Shown here in pieces: positions 1-6,207 of a DNA stretch of 6,222 nt. The stretch is from contig DXWR01000276.1 in NCBI GenBank assembly GCA_019416775.1, positions 1 to 6,222 of the forward strand. The letters run 5' to 3'. Position numbers and translations under genes: made by a program. How positions within the stretch are numbered: position 1 is the stretch's first letter; the number at the start of each line of letters is the position of its first letter. The notes beneath the pieces were generated by a model that saw nothing but the letters and a program-made list of their open reading frames with translations, did no database searches and had not been told where the DNA came from. The stretch is from Oscillospiraceae bacterium (GTDB lineage Bacteria; Bacillota; Clostridia; Oscillospirales; Ruminococcaceae).

Positions 1-1230
1 TTCCTGTGCCCGGAAAGGAATCAGCACAGCGGTGGATTCGGTGGTGAGAGTTCTCATCGCCTGAATTTTCCGCAGGCCGTAAGGGAGGACGGTATCCAGC
101 CCATCCTTCTGCTGCCAGCGCAGGACGCTCATCTGGCACAGATGCTTGCGGGAAATGGTGAGGATGGTTTCGGTATCGCTGTCCAGCTGTTCCTTGGTAT
201 CGGCCAGATGGACCATGGTCACCAGCCCGAACATCATCCTTTGATCCCTGTTTGTCAAATCGTCCAGCATTTCTTTGGTTTCCTTCCGCTGCTGCTCCAT
301 GTCGTAGGGCAGGACAGCCGAGAAGTTATTGGCGGCATTCTGCTTCCGCTGCCAGTTGGCCGCATTGGTTTCTACACCGAGTAGCTTGTTCTGGATTTCC
401 CGGACAGCTTCGTCGGTGGGAACCGTTAAAATATCAATGGAAAGCATCAGGCTGCGGTCCATGTCGCAGAGTTCGGCAATCATGGAATCCTTGATGTAAC
501 TGGCGTAATCCTGTAAATACAAAACTCGACCCCAGCGGTCGTTTAAGCGGAAATGGTCTTTTTGGAATTCCATCGAATCGGGACAAAGCCAATCCTTGAA
601 GCTGTGCCCCTTCTTCATGTACTCCTTCAAGTCGAAGGCAAAGGCGGCGGGTTCGTTCCCCTTGAAGAAATCCCGGAAGATCTGCAGGCGGGTTCCGATA
701 TCCAGTTCCCTTCCTATGGAGGAAAGCTGGGAAAGGTGGGTAATGAGGTCGGTGCCTACACGGGCAAAATAGGTGCGGGCCTCGTCGATGGTTTTCTTCG
801 CCACCGTGATGGTGATGTAGCGATCCTGCACCACGCTGTTATTGGTGCCGGTTACTTTGGAGAGCAGCATTTCATTGTACTCTTTCCGGTAATGGTCCAG
901 CCCGTCCTCCCGCATGGGAAGCAGCAGGGATTTCTCAAATTCCTCTTTGTTGACCTTCCGATTGTTGATGGTAATCTTGGCGGAGGCCCCGGAATCCAGC
1001 GAGTTTAATAATTCCGAGTAGTCGAGGAACATCGCCGTTTTATCTTCCTTGCTGGCGACGCTGTAATTGATATCGGTAAAGGAGAAGGTTTTGGAGAACC
1101 GGCTCCCCACCTGAAAAATCCCATCCGGCCAAACACGCTGGATGGGGATGGCGTCCTGTACGGACTTTGGAATGGTGAATTTCTCTTTCTCTAATTTCGT
1201 TGCTTTGGTAAGCGTTTTGATTATAGGCAT
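1..1230 (-). CDS. virB4: VirB4-family conjugation ATPase, N-terminal part (runs off window)
   Basis: Membrane-associated ATPase that energises assembly of, and transport through, the conjugative type IV secretion channel. The frame is open for 410 codons from an ATG at 1230-1228 to the window edge. It starts MPIIKTLTKATKLEKEKF and then shows the usual N-terminal CagE/TrbE/VirB-type region: a VWPDGIFQVG segment, a DINYSVASKEDKTAMFLDYSELLN-like segment split by normal spacing, KGHSFKDW, DMDRSLMLSIDIL and NWQRKQNAANNFSAVLPYDM. The last residues visible are IPFRAQE; in relatives this precedes the Walker A loop by a few dozen residues, so the ATPase motifs lie outside the window. Full-length relatives have roughly 800 residues, so about half is present. 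The gene follows prgI by 29 bases. AAAGGA at 1239-1234 is only three bases from the ATG, which is rather close. Family assignment is confident. Confidence 0.93.
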   Translation of the reverse strand, partial: MPIIKTLTKATKLEKEKFTIPKSVQDAIPIQRVWPDGIFQVGSRFSKTFSFTDINYSVASKEDKTAMFLDYSELLNSLDSGASAKITINNRKVNKEEFEKSLLLPMREDGLDHYRKEYNEMLLSKVTGTNNSVVQDRYITITVAKKTIDEARTYFARVGTDLITHLSQLSSIGRELDIGTRLQIFRDFFKGNEPAAFAFDLKEYMKKGHSFKDWLCPDSMEFQKDHFRLNDRWGRVLYLQDYASYIKDSMIAELCDMDRSLMLSIDILTVPTDEAVREIQNKLLGVETNAANWQRKQNAANNFSAVLPYDMEQQRKETKEMLDDLTNRDQRMMFGLVTMVHLADTKEQLDSDTETILTISRKHLCQMSVLRWQQKDGLDTVLPYGLRKIQAMRTLTTESTAVLIPFRAQE

Positions 1231-1259
1231 CCGTCCTTTCGATAGGAGAAATGAAAAGG

Positions 1260-1661
1260 TTATTGTTCTTTCCCAGCCGGCGGCTGGGGCTTGCGTTTTT
1301 TCCGCTTGCGGAGAGGCTTTTCCCCCTCTGCGAGGGCGTCCTTCATGGCTTCATAGTAGAGGCTTTCGGACTGGAACACCAGCTTTTTGGGATACAGGAA
1401 TTCCGATTTGAACCACGCCCAAGCCAGCTTTTCCGCTGTCATCCCGTGGTATTTGAAAAATCCGCAGGCTGCGAAGGGTGCGGCTCCGAGGATGCACATC
1501 CAGCCGACTTCCTCGCTGCCCACCAGCGGGCGCAGGCCGAAATAGATGCCGACCGCCACGCCGACTGCCAGCAGAGAGCAGATAAACTGCCGGGTAGATA
1601 GCCCGAAAAAGATGGACTCCTGATAGTCCCGGATTTCTTTTGGTACTTTTACTTCTATATT
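1260..1661 (-). CDS. prgI: PrgI-family inner-membrane protein of the conjugation channel, no canonical start codon
   Basis: Small two-helix membrane protein found next to VirB4 in Gram-positive conjugation systems and thought to be part of the inner-membrane complex. Read from 1661 it begins NIEVKVPKEIRDYQESIFFG, which matches the family start after the initiator Met. It then has a first membrane segment (FICSLLAVGVAVGIYFG, about residues 27-43), a second (WMCILGAAPFAACGFF), the TAEKLAWAWFKSEFLYPKKL region, and a strongly basic tail RKRKKRKPQPPAGKEQ. Total is about 133 residues, normal for the family. AAAAGGAG lies at 1675-1668, but the frame goes TGA (1667-1665), AGC, AAT, ATA with no ATG, GTG or TTG until a GTG at 1559, inside the first membrane helix. 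The best reading is that an ATG is missing before AAT at 1661, or that ATA at 1658 is used. Gene identity is sure; the start is not. Confidence 0.9.
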   Translation of the reverse strand, partial: NIEVKVPKEIRDYQESIFFGLSTRQFICSLLAVGVAVGIYFGLRPLVGSEEVGWMCILGAAPFAACGFFKYHGMTAEKLAWAWFKSEFLYPKKLVFQSESLYYEAMKDALAEGEKPLRKRKKRKPQPPAGKEQ

Positions 1662-1667
1662 GCTTCA

Positions 1668-1675
1668 CTCCTTTT
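1668..1675 (-). promoter_or_regulatory. Ribosome binding site of prgI
   Basis: The minus strand reads AAAAGGAG, 7 bases after the stop codon of the upstream membrane gene. The following bases TGAAGCAATATAGAA contain no start codon in the prgI frame. Six bases separate the site from the AAT codon that corresponds to family residue 2, which is just where an ATG would be expected. Confidence 0.75.
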
Positions 1676-1681
1676 ATGGCC

Positions 1682-2515
1682 TTACAGCCCCAATAATTCT
1701 TTGACGATCCTGTCGCTCATCCGCACAGCGCCTACCAAGACTAAAAGGTTAAAGATGAGTTCCCCCACGTAGCTCCATACAGCGGTAACGGCTGAAACGT
1801 TGGGATCCACCGCTGGCGGGGATGCCGCCATAACCGAGAAGATAATGCAGGCCAGCGCAATGATGGCCCCTTCGAGGCACACTCCGGCATAGGAGCGCAG
1901 GAAGTTTTTCCCCACGTTGCTGGTGGGTTCCCCGGCGAAGGTGGACATGGGGATTGGGGCGATAGCGGTATACATATAGAGTTTAAATAGGCGGCTATAC
2001 ACCGTCAGAATCATGATGAAGGACAGCACGGTAATGAACAGGCCGCCCAGCAGGGTGACTGCCCACAAAGGGATGCTGTCCCAAAAACCCACGTTGTTGA
2101 TCTTATCGATGATCTCCTGCGGGAGCGTTGTTCCGCTGCTCCCCGACAGGCCGGATTGGGTGATGATGGTGGAAACCATCCCCTGAATGATTTTGAAAAC
2201 GGCCAGCATGAGATCGAGGCCGTATCCCACCGCCGCTTTTGCCAGCGCAAAACGGATGAACATCTTGAAGGCCGCTTCCGGGCGCTTCAGATCGGCCAGG
2301 CTCGAACAGGTTTTCACCACGCCCACCGCAAAAAACAAAACCAGCAATCCGTACCCGATGGCTTTCAGGGCGCCGTTAATATTGAGCATCACGCCCCAAA
2401 TCCCGCCTCCCTTAAAGGTGGCGGGATCTTGGGTGAGTAAAGTCCAGATTTCTGCCAGCTTGTCGTTCCATGTCCCCAGCGCCGAATTTAAGTTATCAAT
2501 AATCCAGTTTCCGGC
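1682..2515 (-). CDS. VirB6/TrbL-like polytopic membrane protein of the conjugation channel, no canonical start codon
   Basis: Probable inner-membrane pore component of the type IV secretion channel. From GCC at 2515 the protein begins AGNWIIDNLNSALGTWNDKL, a soluble periphery-type segment typical of this clostridial family. From about residue 50 it has hydrophobic helices: AIGYGLLVLFFAVGVV, a less hydrophobic pair around ALAKAAVGYGLDLMLAVF, then LWAVTLLGGLFITVLSFIMIL, then EGAIIALACIIFSVMAA and LIFNLLVLVGAV near the end. A conserved-looking loop YTAIAPIPMSTFAGEPTSNV precedes the last pair. About 277 residues, normal for the family. The frame is open from a TGA at 2521-2519, and AAGGAGGT is at 2528-2521, yet there is no ATG, GTG or TTG in frame before GTG 2392 and ATG 2389, which would drop about 41 conserved-looking residues. 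An ATG before GCC would give perfect spacing of six bases. Placed between the pilin gene and prgI, as expected for a T4SS operon. Confidence 0.85.
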   Translation of the reverse strand, partial: AGNWIIDNLNSALGTWNDKLAEIWTLLTQDPATFKGGGIWGVMLNINGALKAIGYGLLVLFFAVGVVKTCSSLADLKRPEAAFKMFIRFALAKAAVGYGLDLMLAVFKIIQGMVSTIITQSGLSGSSGTTLPQEIIDKINNVGFWDSIPLWAVTLLGGLFITVLSFIMILTVYSRLFKLYMYTAIAPIPMSTFAGEPTSNVGKNFLRSYAGVCLEGAIIALACIIFSVMAASPPAVDPNVSAVTAVWSYVGELIFNLLVLVGAVRMSDRIVKELLGL

Positions 2516-2520
2516 TGGTC

Positions 2521-2528
2521 ACCTCCTT
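2521..2528 (-). promoter_or_regulatory. Strong ribosome binding site of the virB6-like gene
   Basis: The minus strand reads AAGGAGGT, a near-perfect anti-16S complement. It is followed by GACCAGCCGGAAACTGG with no in-frame start codon. The only start-like triplet is a GTG overlapping the site itself (2522-2520); it is out of frame and stops after eight codons. The site shows that initiation is expected near 2515, not at the GTG at 2392. Confidence 0.8.
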
Positions 2529-2542
2529 CTTAAGAAATATAT

Positions 2543-2564
2543 GGGGCACCCTTTCGGATGCCCC
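2543..2564 (-). terminator. Intercistronic GAAA-tetraloop hairpin (weak terminator or mRNA processing/stabilising element)
   Basis: On the minus strand GGGGCATCC, loop GAAA, then GGGTGCCCC form a nine-pair stem with one wobble. It starts 16 bases after the stop codon of the pilin-like gene and is followed by ATATATTTCTT, T-rich but not a clean T run, and then by the ribosome site of the virB6-like gene. It could partly terminate or protect the pilin message so that pilin is made in excess of the downstream channel proteins. The structure is seen; the role is inferred. Confidence 0.6.
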
Positions 2565-2580
2565 GGCTGGAAAAGGGATT

Positions 2581-2961
2581 TCAAGCGGTGATGAGGTCGA
2601 GGATTTCTTTCGCAAACGTCACCACGAGGCCGCCCGCCAGCGACAGAAATCCTTGGGAACGCTGGGAGGGATCGTGGCTCTGAAAGGACAGACCGACCTG
2701 CACCACGCCCCAGCCCAAAAGGATGAGGCCGACAGCGCGGATCAGGGAAAAGATAAAGGTAGAAAGGTTGTTGACCACCGCCAGCGGATCGTTGGCGGCA
2801 AAGGCCGTGGTGGAAAAACAGCAGGCGCACAGCACCAAGGCGGTGTAGGCGGAGAAGCCGAACCGCCCCTTTCTGCCGAGGGGCAGAGCGTTTGTGGGCT
2901 TGCTGTCTTTTCTGTGCTTTTTCAGGGAAACAAATTTACTCAAAGATTTCTTCAGAAGCAT
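2581..2961 (-). CDS. Small VirB2/TrbC-like (Maff2-like) pilin-type protein with signal peptide
   Basis: Candidate pilin or channel subunit of the conjugation machine. The 126-residue product has a long basic leader (residues 1-33, rich in K and R), a hydrophobic stretch (about 38-52, TALVLCACCFSTT) and a signal-peptidase-like site TTAFA before ANDP, at about residue 55. The predicted mature part is about 71 residues with two hydrophobic helices, LSTFIFSLIRAVGLILLGWG and FLSLAGGLVVTFAKEIL, separated by a short polar loop SFQSHDPSQRSQG. This is the layout of VirB2/TrbC pilins, and size and position between virD4 and the virB6-like gene fit. The call rests on architecture, not on a diagnostic motif. 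The chosen ATG at 2961 abuts GGAGGA (2967-2962) almost without a spacer, which is abnormal; a CTG two codons later has better spacing. Confidence 0.7.
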   Translation of the reverse strand: MLLKKSLSKFVSLKKHRKDSKPTNALPLGRKGRFGFSAYTALVLCACCFSTTAFAANDPLAVVNNLSTFIFSLIRAVGLILLGWGVVQVGLSFQSHDPSQRSQGFLSLAGGLVVTFAKEILDLITA

Positions 2962-2983
2962 TCCTCCAGTTCAATGTGTATGG

Positions 2984-4750
2984 TTATGGTTTTAGAAAAT
3001 CCTCCGGTTCCAGCAGTTCGAAATCCTCGTACTGCTCCGGGGAATAATCGAGATCGTCTGCGGCGTCCTTTGCCTGCGTGTAATCGTAGGGCGCAGCGCC
3101 GCCATCTTCGGTGAGCTTGATGTTGGGGTGGCGCATGAGGTCGTACTTATCGTCCAGCATGGGGCGTTCCCCCCGGACGAACAGGATAGCCTTGCGGTTA
3201 TCCAGCATTCGCACCTCATCGGGAGTAAGCAGTTCCCGGCCTGTCTGCTGGTCGTTCACGCTGAAGCTGCCGCTTCGCCCACGGCTGTGTCCATAGGTGT
3301 TGGTATCCAATGTTTCCTTGCCCATGAGTTCGGAAACATATTTGTGGGTTTCCTTCTCGTTCCCGCCGAGATACAGAAACTCGTCGCACAAGCCCACCAG
3401 CGATTCCCACTGCTCCTTGAACAGCGCCTTGATCTGCGCCATATTCTGCGCAATGTAGCTGCAAAAGATATTCCGGCTTCGCATGGTGGAAAGCCACGGC
3501 AGGAAGTTATCCGTAGGCAGGGCGATGTTGGGGGCTTCGTCAATCAGCAGATGAACCGGCACCGGCAGCCTGCCTTTGTATTTCCGGTCGGCTACAAAAT
3601 AGAGGGTTTGGATCAGCTGCCCGTAAATCATCCCCACAAGGTAGTTGAGTGATTTGTCACTGTCCGGGATACAGCAGAACAGGGCGATTTTCTTTTCGCC
3701 CATTTCCTCCAGATGGAGATCGTCGGTGTAGGTCAGCCTTGCAATCTGCGGCAGGTTAAAAGCCGATAATCTAACGCCTACGCTGATTAAAATGGATTTC
3801 AGAGTTTTTCCGGCGCCCATCTTAAAGACATGGTACTGCTTCACGGCAATGCTCTCCGGGTCCCGCATTTCCAAACGGGCGAACAGGATGTCCAGAGGCG
3901 ATTCGTATTCCTCATCTTCTTCCCGGACTTCCGCTGCCGCCAGCATTTCCATCACCATGGCGAAGTTCTGTTCTTCTTTTGGCGCTTCATGCATGAGGTA
4001 TAGGACGAGGGCCTGTAAAAGCGCCGTTTCCGATTTCGTCCAAAATGGATCGGTACTCTGCGCTCCGGGCGGGGTGGTACTCTGAATCAAAGTTTCAATG
4101 AGGCGAAGCACATCCTTGTCATCCCGGACATAGGCAAGGGGATTGTAGCAGAAGGAGGCGTCGGGGTTTAACAGGTCAAACACCCGCACCTCATATCCGT
4201 TGGCTTTCAGCGCCCCACCGGTTTTCCGCAGGATTTCGGATTTTGGATCGCAGATCACCAGCGAACAGTTTCCACAGTTGAGTGCATTAGGAATGGCATA
4301 GGAACGGCTTTTGCCTGCGCCACTGCCGCCGATGACCAGCACATTGGTGTTGCGTTTGTGCTTATGACCGTCCATCCCCATCTGGAAATGCTGGGTTAGG
4401 ATGAGGTTTTGTTTGGGATTTTTCTTGTCCCGGTACCGCTTGGCAATCTGAAATACATCGCCCCACTTGGCGGAACCGTGTTCCGCACCTCTGCGGCGGT
4501 TCTTCCGGCCGGAGGTTATCAAAAGGGCAATCATCCCGTACCCAAGGGAAAAGAAAAACAGGCACCGGGCGGAATATTCCGTCCAGTGGATAGAGAAGGG
4601 ACTGTTCATGGCTGCCGAAAGCTTTCCCAACAGATCCACAAGGTTCATCCCATCATTCCAGCACCCGGCTGTGAGCAAAGCTGCCAACCAGACGATGGGC
4701 AAAGGCAGCAGCCACACCCACCATGGATTTTTTCTTGCGGTTATCGAATC
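2984..4750 (-). CDS. virD4: VirD4/TraG-type coupling protein (conjugation ATPase)
   Basis: Coupling protein that docks the relaxosome to the secretion channel and uses ATP to move DNA. From GAT at 4750 the product has 588 residues, with two N-terminal membrane helices (WWVWLLPLPIVWLAALLTAG and CLFFFSLGYGMIALLI), then GSAKWGDVFQIAKRY, Walker A GGSGAGKS (about residues 141-148), CDPKSEILRKTG, a long all-alpha insertion, Walker B LLIDEAPN (about 401-408), STMRSRNIFCSYIAQNMAQI (sensor-like helix) and DEFLYLGGNEKET. The acidic C-terminal tail ends LEPEDFLKP. Size and motifs are those of an intact family member. The only canonical in-frame start, ATG at 4816, lies inside a terminator stem and has no ribosome site. 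The ribosome site GGAAAGGAAGG at 4770-4760 instead points to a start at about 4750, where no ATG, GTG or TTG is in frame. The stop is 22 bases before the pilin gene. Confidence 0.95.
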   Translation of the reverse strand, partial: DSITARKNPWWVWLLPLPIVWLAALLTAGCWNDGMNLVDLLGKLSAAMNSPFSIHWTEYSARCLFFFSLGYGMIALLITSGRKNRRRGAEHGSAKWGDVFQIAKRYRDKKNPKQNLILTQHFQMGMDGHKHKRNTNVLVIGGSGAGKSRSYAIPNALNCGNCSLVICDPKSEILRKTGGALKANGYEVRVFDLLNPDASFCYNPLAYVRDDKDVLRLIETLIQSTTPPGAQSTDPFWTKSETALLQALVLYLMHEAPKEEQNFAMVMEMLAAAEVREEDEEYESPLDILFARLEMRDPESIAVKQYHVFKMGAGKTLKSILISVGVRLSAFNLPQIARLTYTDDLHLEEMGEKKIALFCCIPDSDKSLNYLVGMIYGQLIQTLYFVADRKYKGRLPVPVHLLIDEAPNIALPTDNFLPWLSTMRSRNIFCSYIAQNMAQIKALFKEQWESLVGLCDEFLYLGGNEKETHKYVSELMGKETLDTNTYGHSRGRSGSFSVNDQQTGRELLTPDEVRMLDNRKAILFVRGERPMLDDKYDLMRHPNIKLTEDGGAAPYDYTQAKDAADDLDYSPEQYEDFELLEPEDFLKP

Positions 4751-4759
4751 AAAAAATAT

Positions 4760-4770
4760 CCTTCCTTTCC
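4760..4770 (-). promoter_or_regulatory. Ribosome binding site of virD4, downstream of the terminator
   Basis: The minus strand reads GGAAAGGAAGG and then ATATTTTTTGATTCG. It lies 8 bases beyond the terminator T run and argues that virD4 translation starts after the hairpin, near 4750, not at ATG 4816. A TTG at 4752-4750 is well spaced but out of frame and meets TAA after two more codons. Confidence 0.65.
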
Positions 4771-4778
4771 GTGAAAAC

Positions 4779-4828
4779 AAAAAAATCCCCCGGAGCCCAT
4801 GGGAGAAGATTCCCACAGGTTCCGGGGG
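4779..4828 (-). terminator. Strong intrinsic terminator between the small gene and virD4
   Basis: The minus strand has CCCCCGGA (4828-4821) pairing with TCCGGGGG (4794-4787), extended by an inner stem GTGGGA/TCCCAT and CC/GG with wobbles around a loop near 4810-4805. It is followed by one A and seven T (4785-4779). It begins 20 bases after the stop of the small gene. The T run follows the stem only on the minus strand, so it acts in the direction of the operon. It either ends the upstream transcription unit or is an attenuator read through by an antitermination or regulated mechanism. Confidence 0.88.
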
Positions 4829-4848
4829 TGATGGTGTCGCTCCGAACC

Positions 4849-5151
4849 TTATCGAATCGGTGCGTGCCGGTATTTACTATTCATGAGCTTTGCAAGGACA
4901 CGGTCGATGCCGCCGCTGCTCCTGCCCGCCGACAGGTAAGCGTTGCGCATCCCGTTTAAAGACTGCGCCGCCCACTGGAATTCTGTATTATTCAGGTACA
5001 GCTTTCCTTTCGGCGCGTTGACGGTTTTGTCGATGAGACTTTGCACCTCGCCGGAGATTTCCGGTCCGGATGCTTTTTGTGCGTCGCAGAGCGCCTTGAC
5101 CAGAAAGTTCTGCTCCAGCATTCCCATCTTAAAGAGCCTTTGCTTTTCCAC
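4849..5151 (-). CDS. Small conserved-context protein of unknown function
   Basis: I do not recognise this family. From a GTG at 5151 the product has 100 residues and begins with M in place of V, then EKQRLFKMGMLEQNF. It is soluble looking, with no membrane segment or signal peptide, probably mostly helical, and has a basic C-terminus ending SKYRHAPIR. A central segment NAPKGKLYLNNTEFQWAAQS and a following RNAYLSAGRSSGG loop look ordered. The frame is also open from ATG 5193, but that codon has no ribosome site; AAAGGCAGGG followed by CTGGTC precedes GTG 5151 at six bases, which is why I chose it. An internal ATG at 5127 is another option. It is the gene just ahead of the terminator and virD4, a slot where related elements often carry a PcfB-type (DUF3801) accessory protein, but I see no similarity to that family. 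A role in transfer is only inferred from position. Confidence 0.7.
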   Translation of the reverse strand: MEKQRLFKMGMLEQNFLVKALCDAQKASGPEISGEVQSLIDKTVNAPKGKLYLNNTEFQWAAQSLNGMRNAYLSAGRSSGGIDRVLAKLMNSKYRHAPIR

Positions 5152-5253
5152 GACCAGCCCTGCCTTTCTCCGTATTCTCTTTATCCACACCATACCACAA
5201 TGGCGGACGGAAAGCTACCGTACAAAAGAAAACAAACGGAAAACTCTCGGCGC

Positions 5254-6201
5254 TCATCGTTCCGGCTCTTTCTCCGCTTTGGCTTTTGGCGCCTTAACGG
5301 GCTTGGCGGCTTCTACGGAGAATTCATCCGGCTGGATCGCCTGCTCCAAATCCCGAAAGCTGCGCTGCATATCCCGGTTAATGAAATAAGTCGCCCGTTT
5401 GACGTCGCCAATAAAGCTGCGCTTTTCTTCCGGCGGCAGTTGGGCGCAGCTTTGGCATACCTTGTCAAAATGGAAGGCGGAGGTATCCACGCCGAATTTT
5501 TGAGCGGTTACATAGGCGGCGCAGTAGGCTTGGGCCGCATACGCCTGCCGGTAGTAACCGCTGCCTACAGTATCGAAGCTGGCATGGGCCTGTTCACGGG
5601 CGATGGCACAGATGGTGGCGGTTTCATCCATCCCGTTGCGGACAAAAATCGTATGCTGCTTGGGAACATACTGCGCCTGTACCCCTTGGGGCAGCTGATC
5701 CGATATGGCAAGCGGAACCGGACTCTGTTCTACCATAGCGGCAATGATTTCCTCCGGCAGATGCTTCTGCGGGGGCAAAGGCTGAGGGCCTCTGGTTTGG
5801 GAGATATCATACGCTTTGGTGAGGGTATATCCGGTTCCGATAGAACCGTCCTCCTTGGTGTACTCCTGATCTGCAAAGAAGGTGTATCCCTTCTCGCCGG
5901 AACGGATAGAGCGTCCGGCTTCCTTCCATTTATCAAAGGTGCGGGGGTGGGTGATTTCCGGATTCTGTTCGTAAAGAATGAGAAGGTTCCGGGTGCTCTG
6001 CGGGGTGCAGTTCGCCATGAAATTCAGAAAACCTTTCATGGAAGCGTCATCCTTGAACACCGACTCGGCCTGCGCATCCACCCTCGCCCAAACTTCTTCA
6101 CGCTCGGCCTGCTTCATGGCGGCGTATTCTTCCTTGGACAGCTTGGGCTGTTCCTGCTGCGGTTCCTGTTTCTTTCCGATTAAACTGGATAAGTCGATAC
6201 T
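5254..6201 (-). CDS. ArdC/LtrC-like antirestriction or ssDNA-binding protein, no canonical start at its ribosome site
   Basis: Members of this group carry an ArdC-type N-terminal ssDNA-binding domain and a zincin-like C-terminal domain; ArdC protects incoming plasmid DNA from restriction. Here the N-domain is clear: FLNFMANCTPQST, LLILYEQNPEITHPRTFDKW and GRSIRSGEKGYTFF, followed by KAYDISQTRGPQP. The zincin-like region holds AIAREQAHASFD, where the HExxH motif of active relatives appears as REQAH, so peptidase activity is doubtful. The end is a low-complexity KPVKAPKAKAEKEPER tail. From AGT at 6201 the protein has 315 residues and begins SIDLSSLIGKK, a family-like start lacking only its Met. 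AAAGGCAGG lies at 6216-6208. The first in-frame ATG is 6117, 28 codons later, with a poorly spaced AAGGAAG upstream. An ATG at 6205 is well spaced but out of frame. Identity is fairly sure at family level; the biochemical role is inferred. Confidence 0.82.
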   Translation of the reverse strand, partial: SIDLSSLIGKKQEPQQEQPKLSKEEYAAMKQAEREEVWARVDAQAESVFKDDASMKGFLNFMANCTPQSTRNLLILYEQNPEITHPRTFDKWKEAGRSIRSGEKGYTFFADQEYTKEDGSIGTGYTLTKAYDISQTRGPQPLPPQKHLPEEIIAAMVEQSPVPLAISDQLPQGVQAQYVPKQHTIFVRNGMDETATICAIAREQAHASFDTVGSGYYRQAYAAQAYCAAYVTAQKFGVDTSAFHFDKVCQSCAQLPPEEKRSFIGDVKRATYFINRDMQRSFRDLEQAIQPDEFSVEAAKPVKAPKAKAEKEPER

Positions 6202-6207
6202 GCATTA

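Noticed and set aside
553..1008. 151-codon open frame on the plus strand
   Set aside because: Antisense to the virB4 N-terminal domain; no ribosome site and no recognisable protein.
1351..1668. Minus-strand frame from GTG 1668 as the start of the gene after the virB6-like gene
   Set aside because: It is one base out of register with the PrgI frame, its GTG overlaps the ribosome site, and the product is arginine-rich shadow sequence.
2187..2591. 134-codon plus-strand frame across the virB6-like 5' end
   Set aside because: Antisense to a membrane protein gene; no ribosome site, and no family resemblance.
2519..2830. 103-codon minus-strand frame overlapping the pilin-like gene
   Set aside because: It is in another frame of the pilin gene; the pilin frame has a signal peptide and membrane helices, this one has compositionally odd shadow sequence.
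3128..3652. 174-codon open frame on the plus strand
   Set aside because: It is the complement of the conserved VirD4 motor region, including Walker B, and shows no domain of its own.
5150..5253. Possible promoter (TTGTGG with a weak AT-rich hexamer about 17 bases later) ahead of the small gene
   Set aside because: The -10 match is poor and the gap is short enough for simple co-transcription with the ArdC-like gene.
5041..6183. 380-codon open frame on the plus strand
   Set aside because: It lies antisense to the ArdC-like gene and the small gene, has no ribosome site, a low-complexity end rich in F and L, and the minus strand carries recognisable domains.
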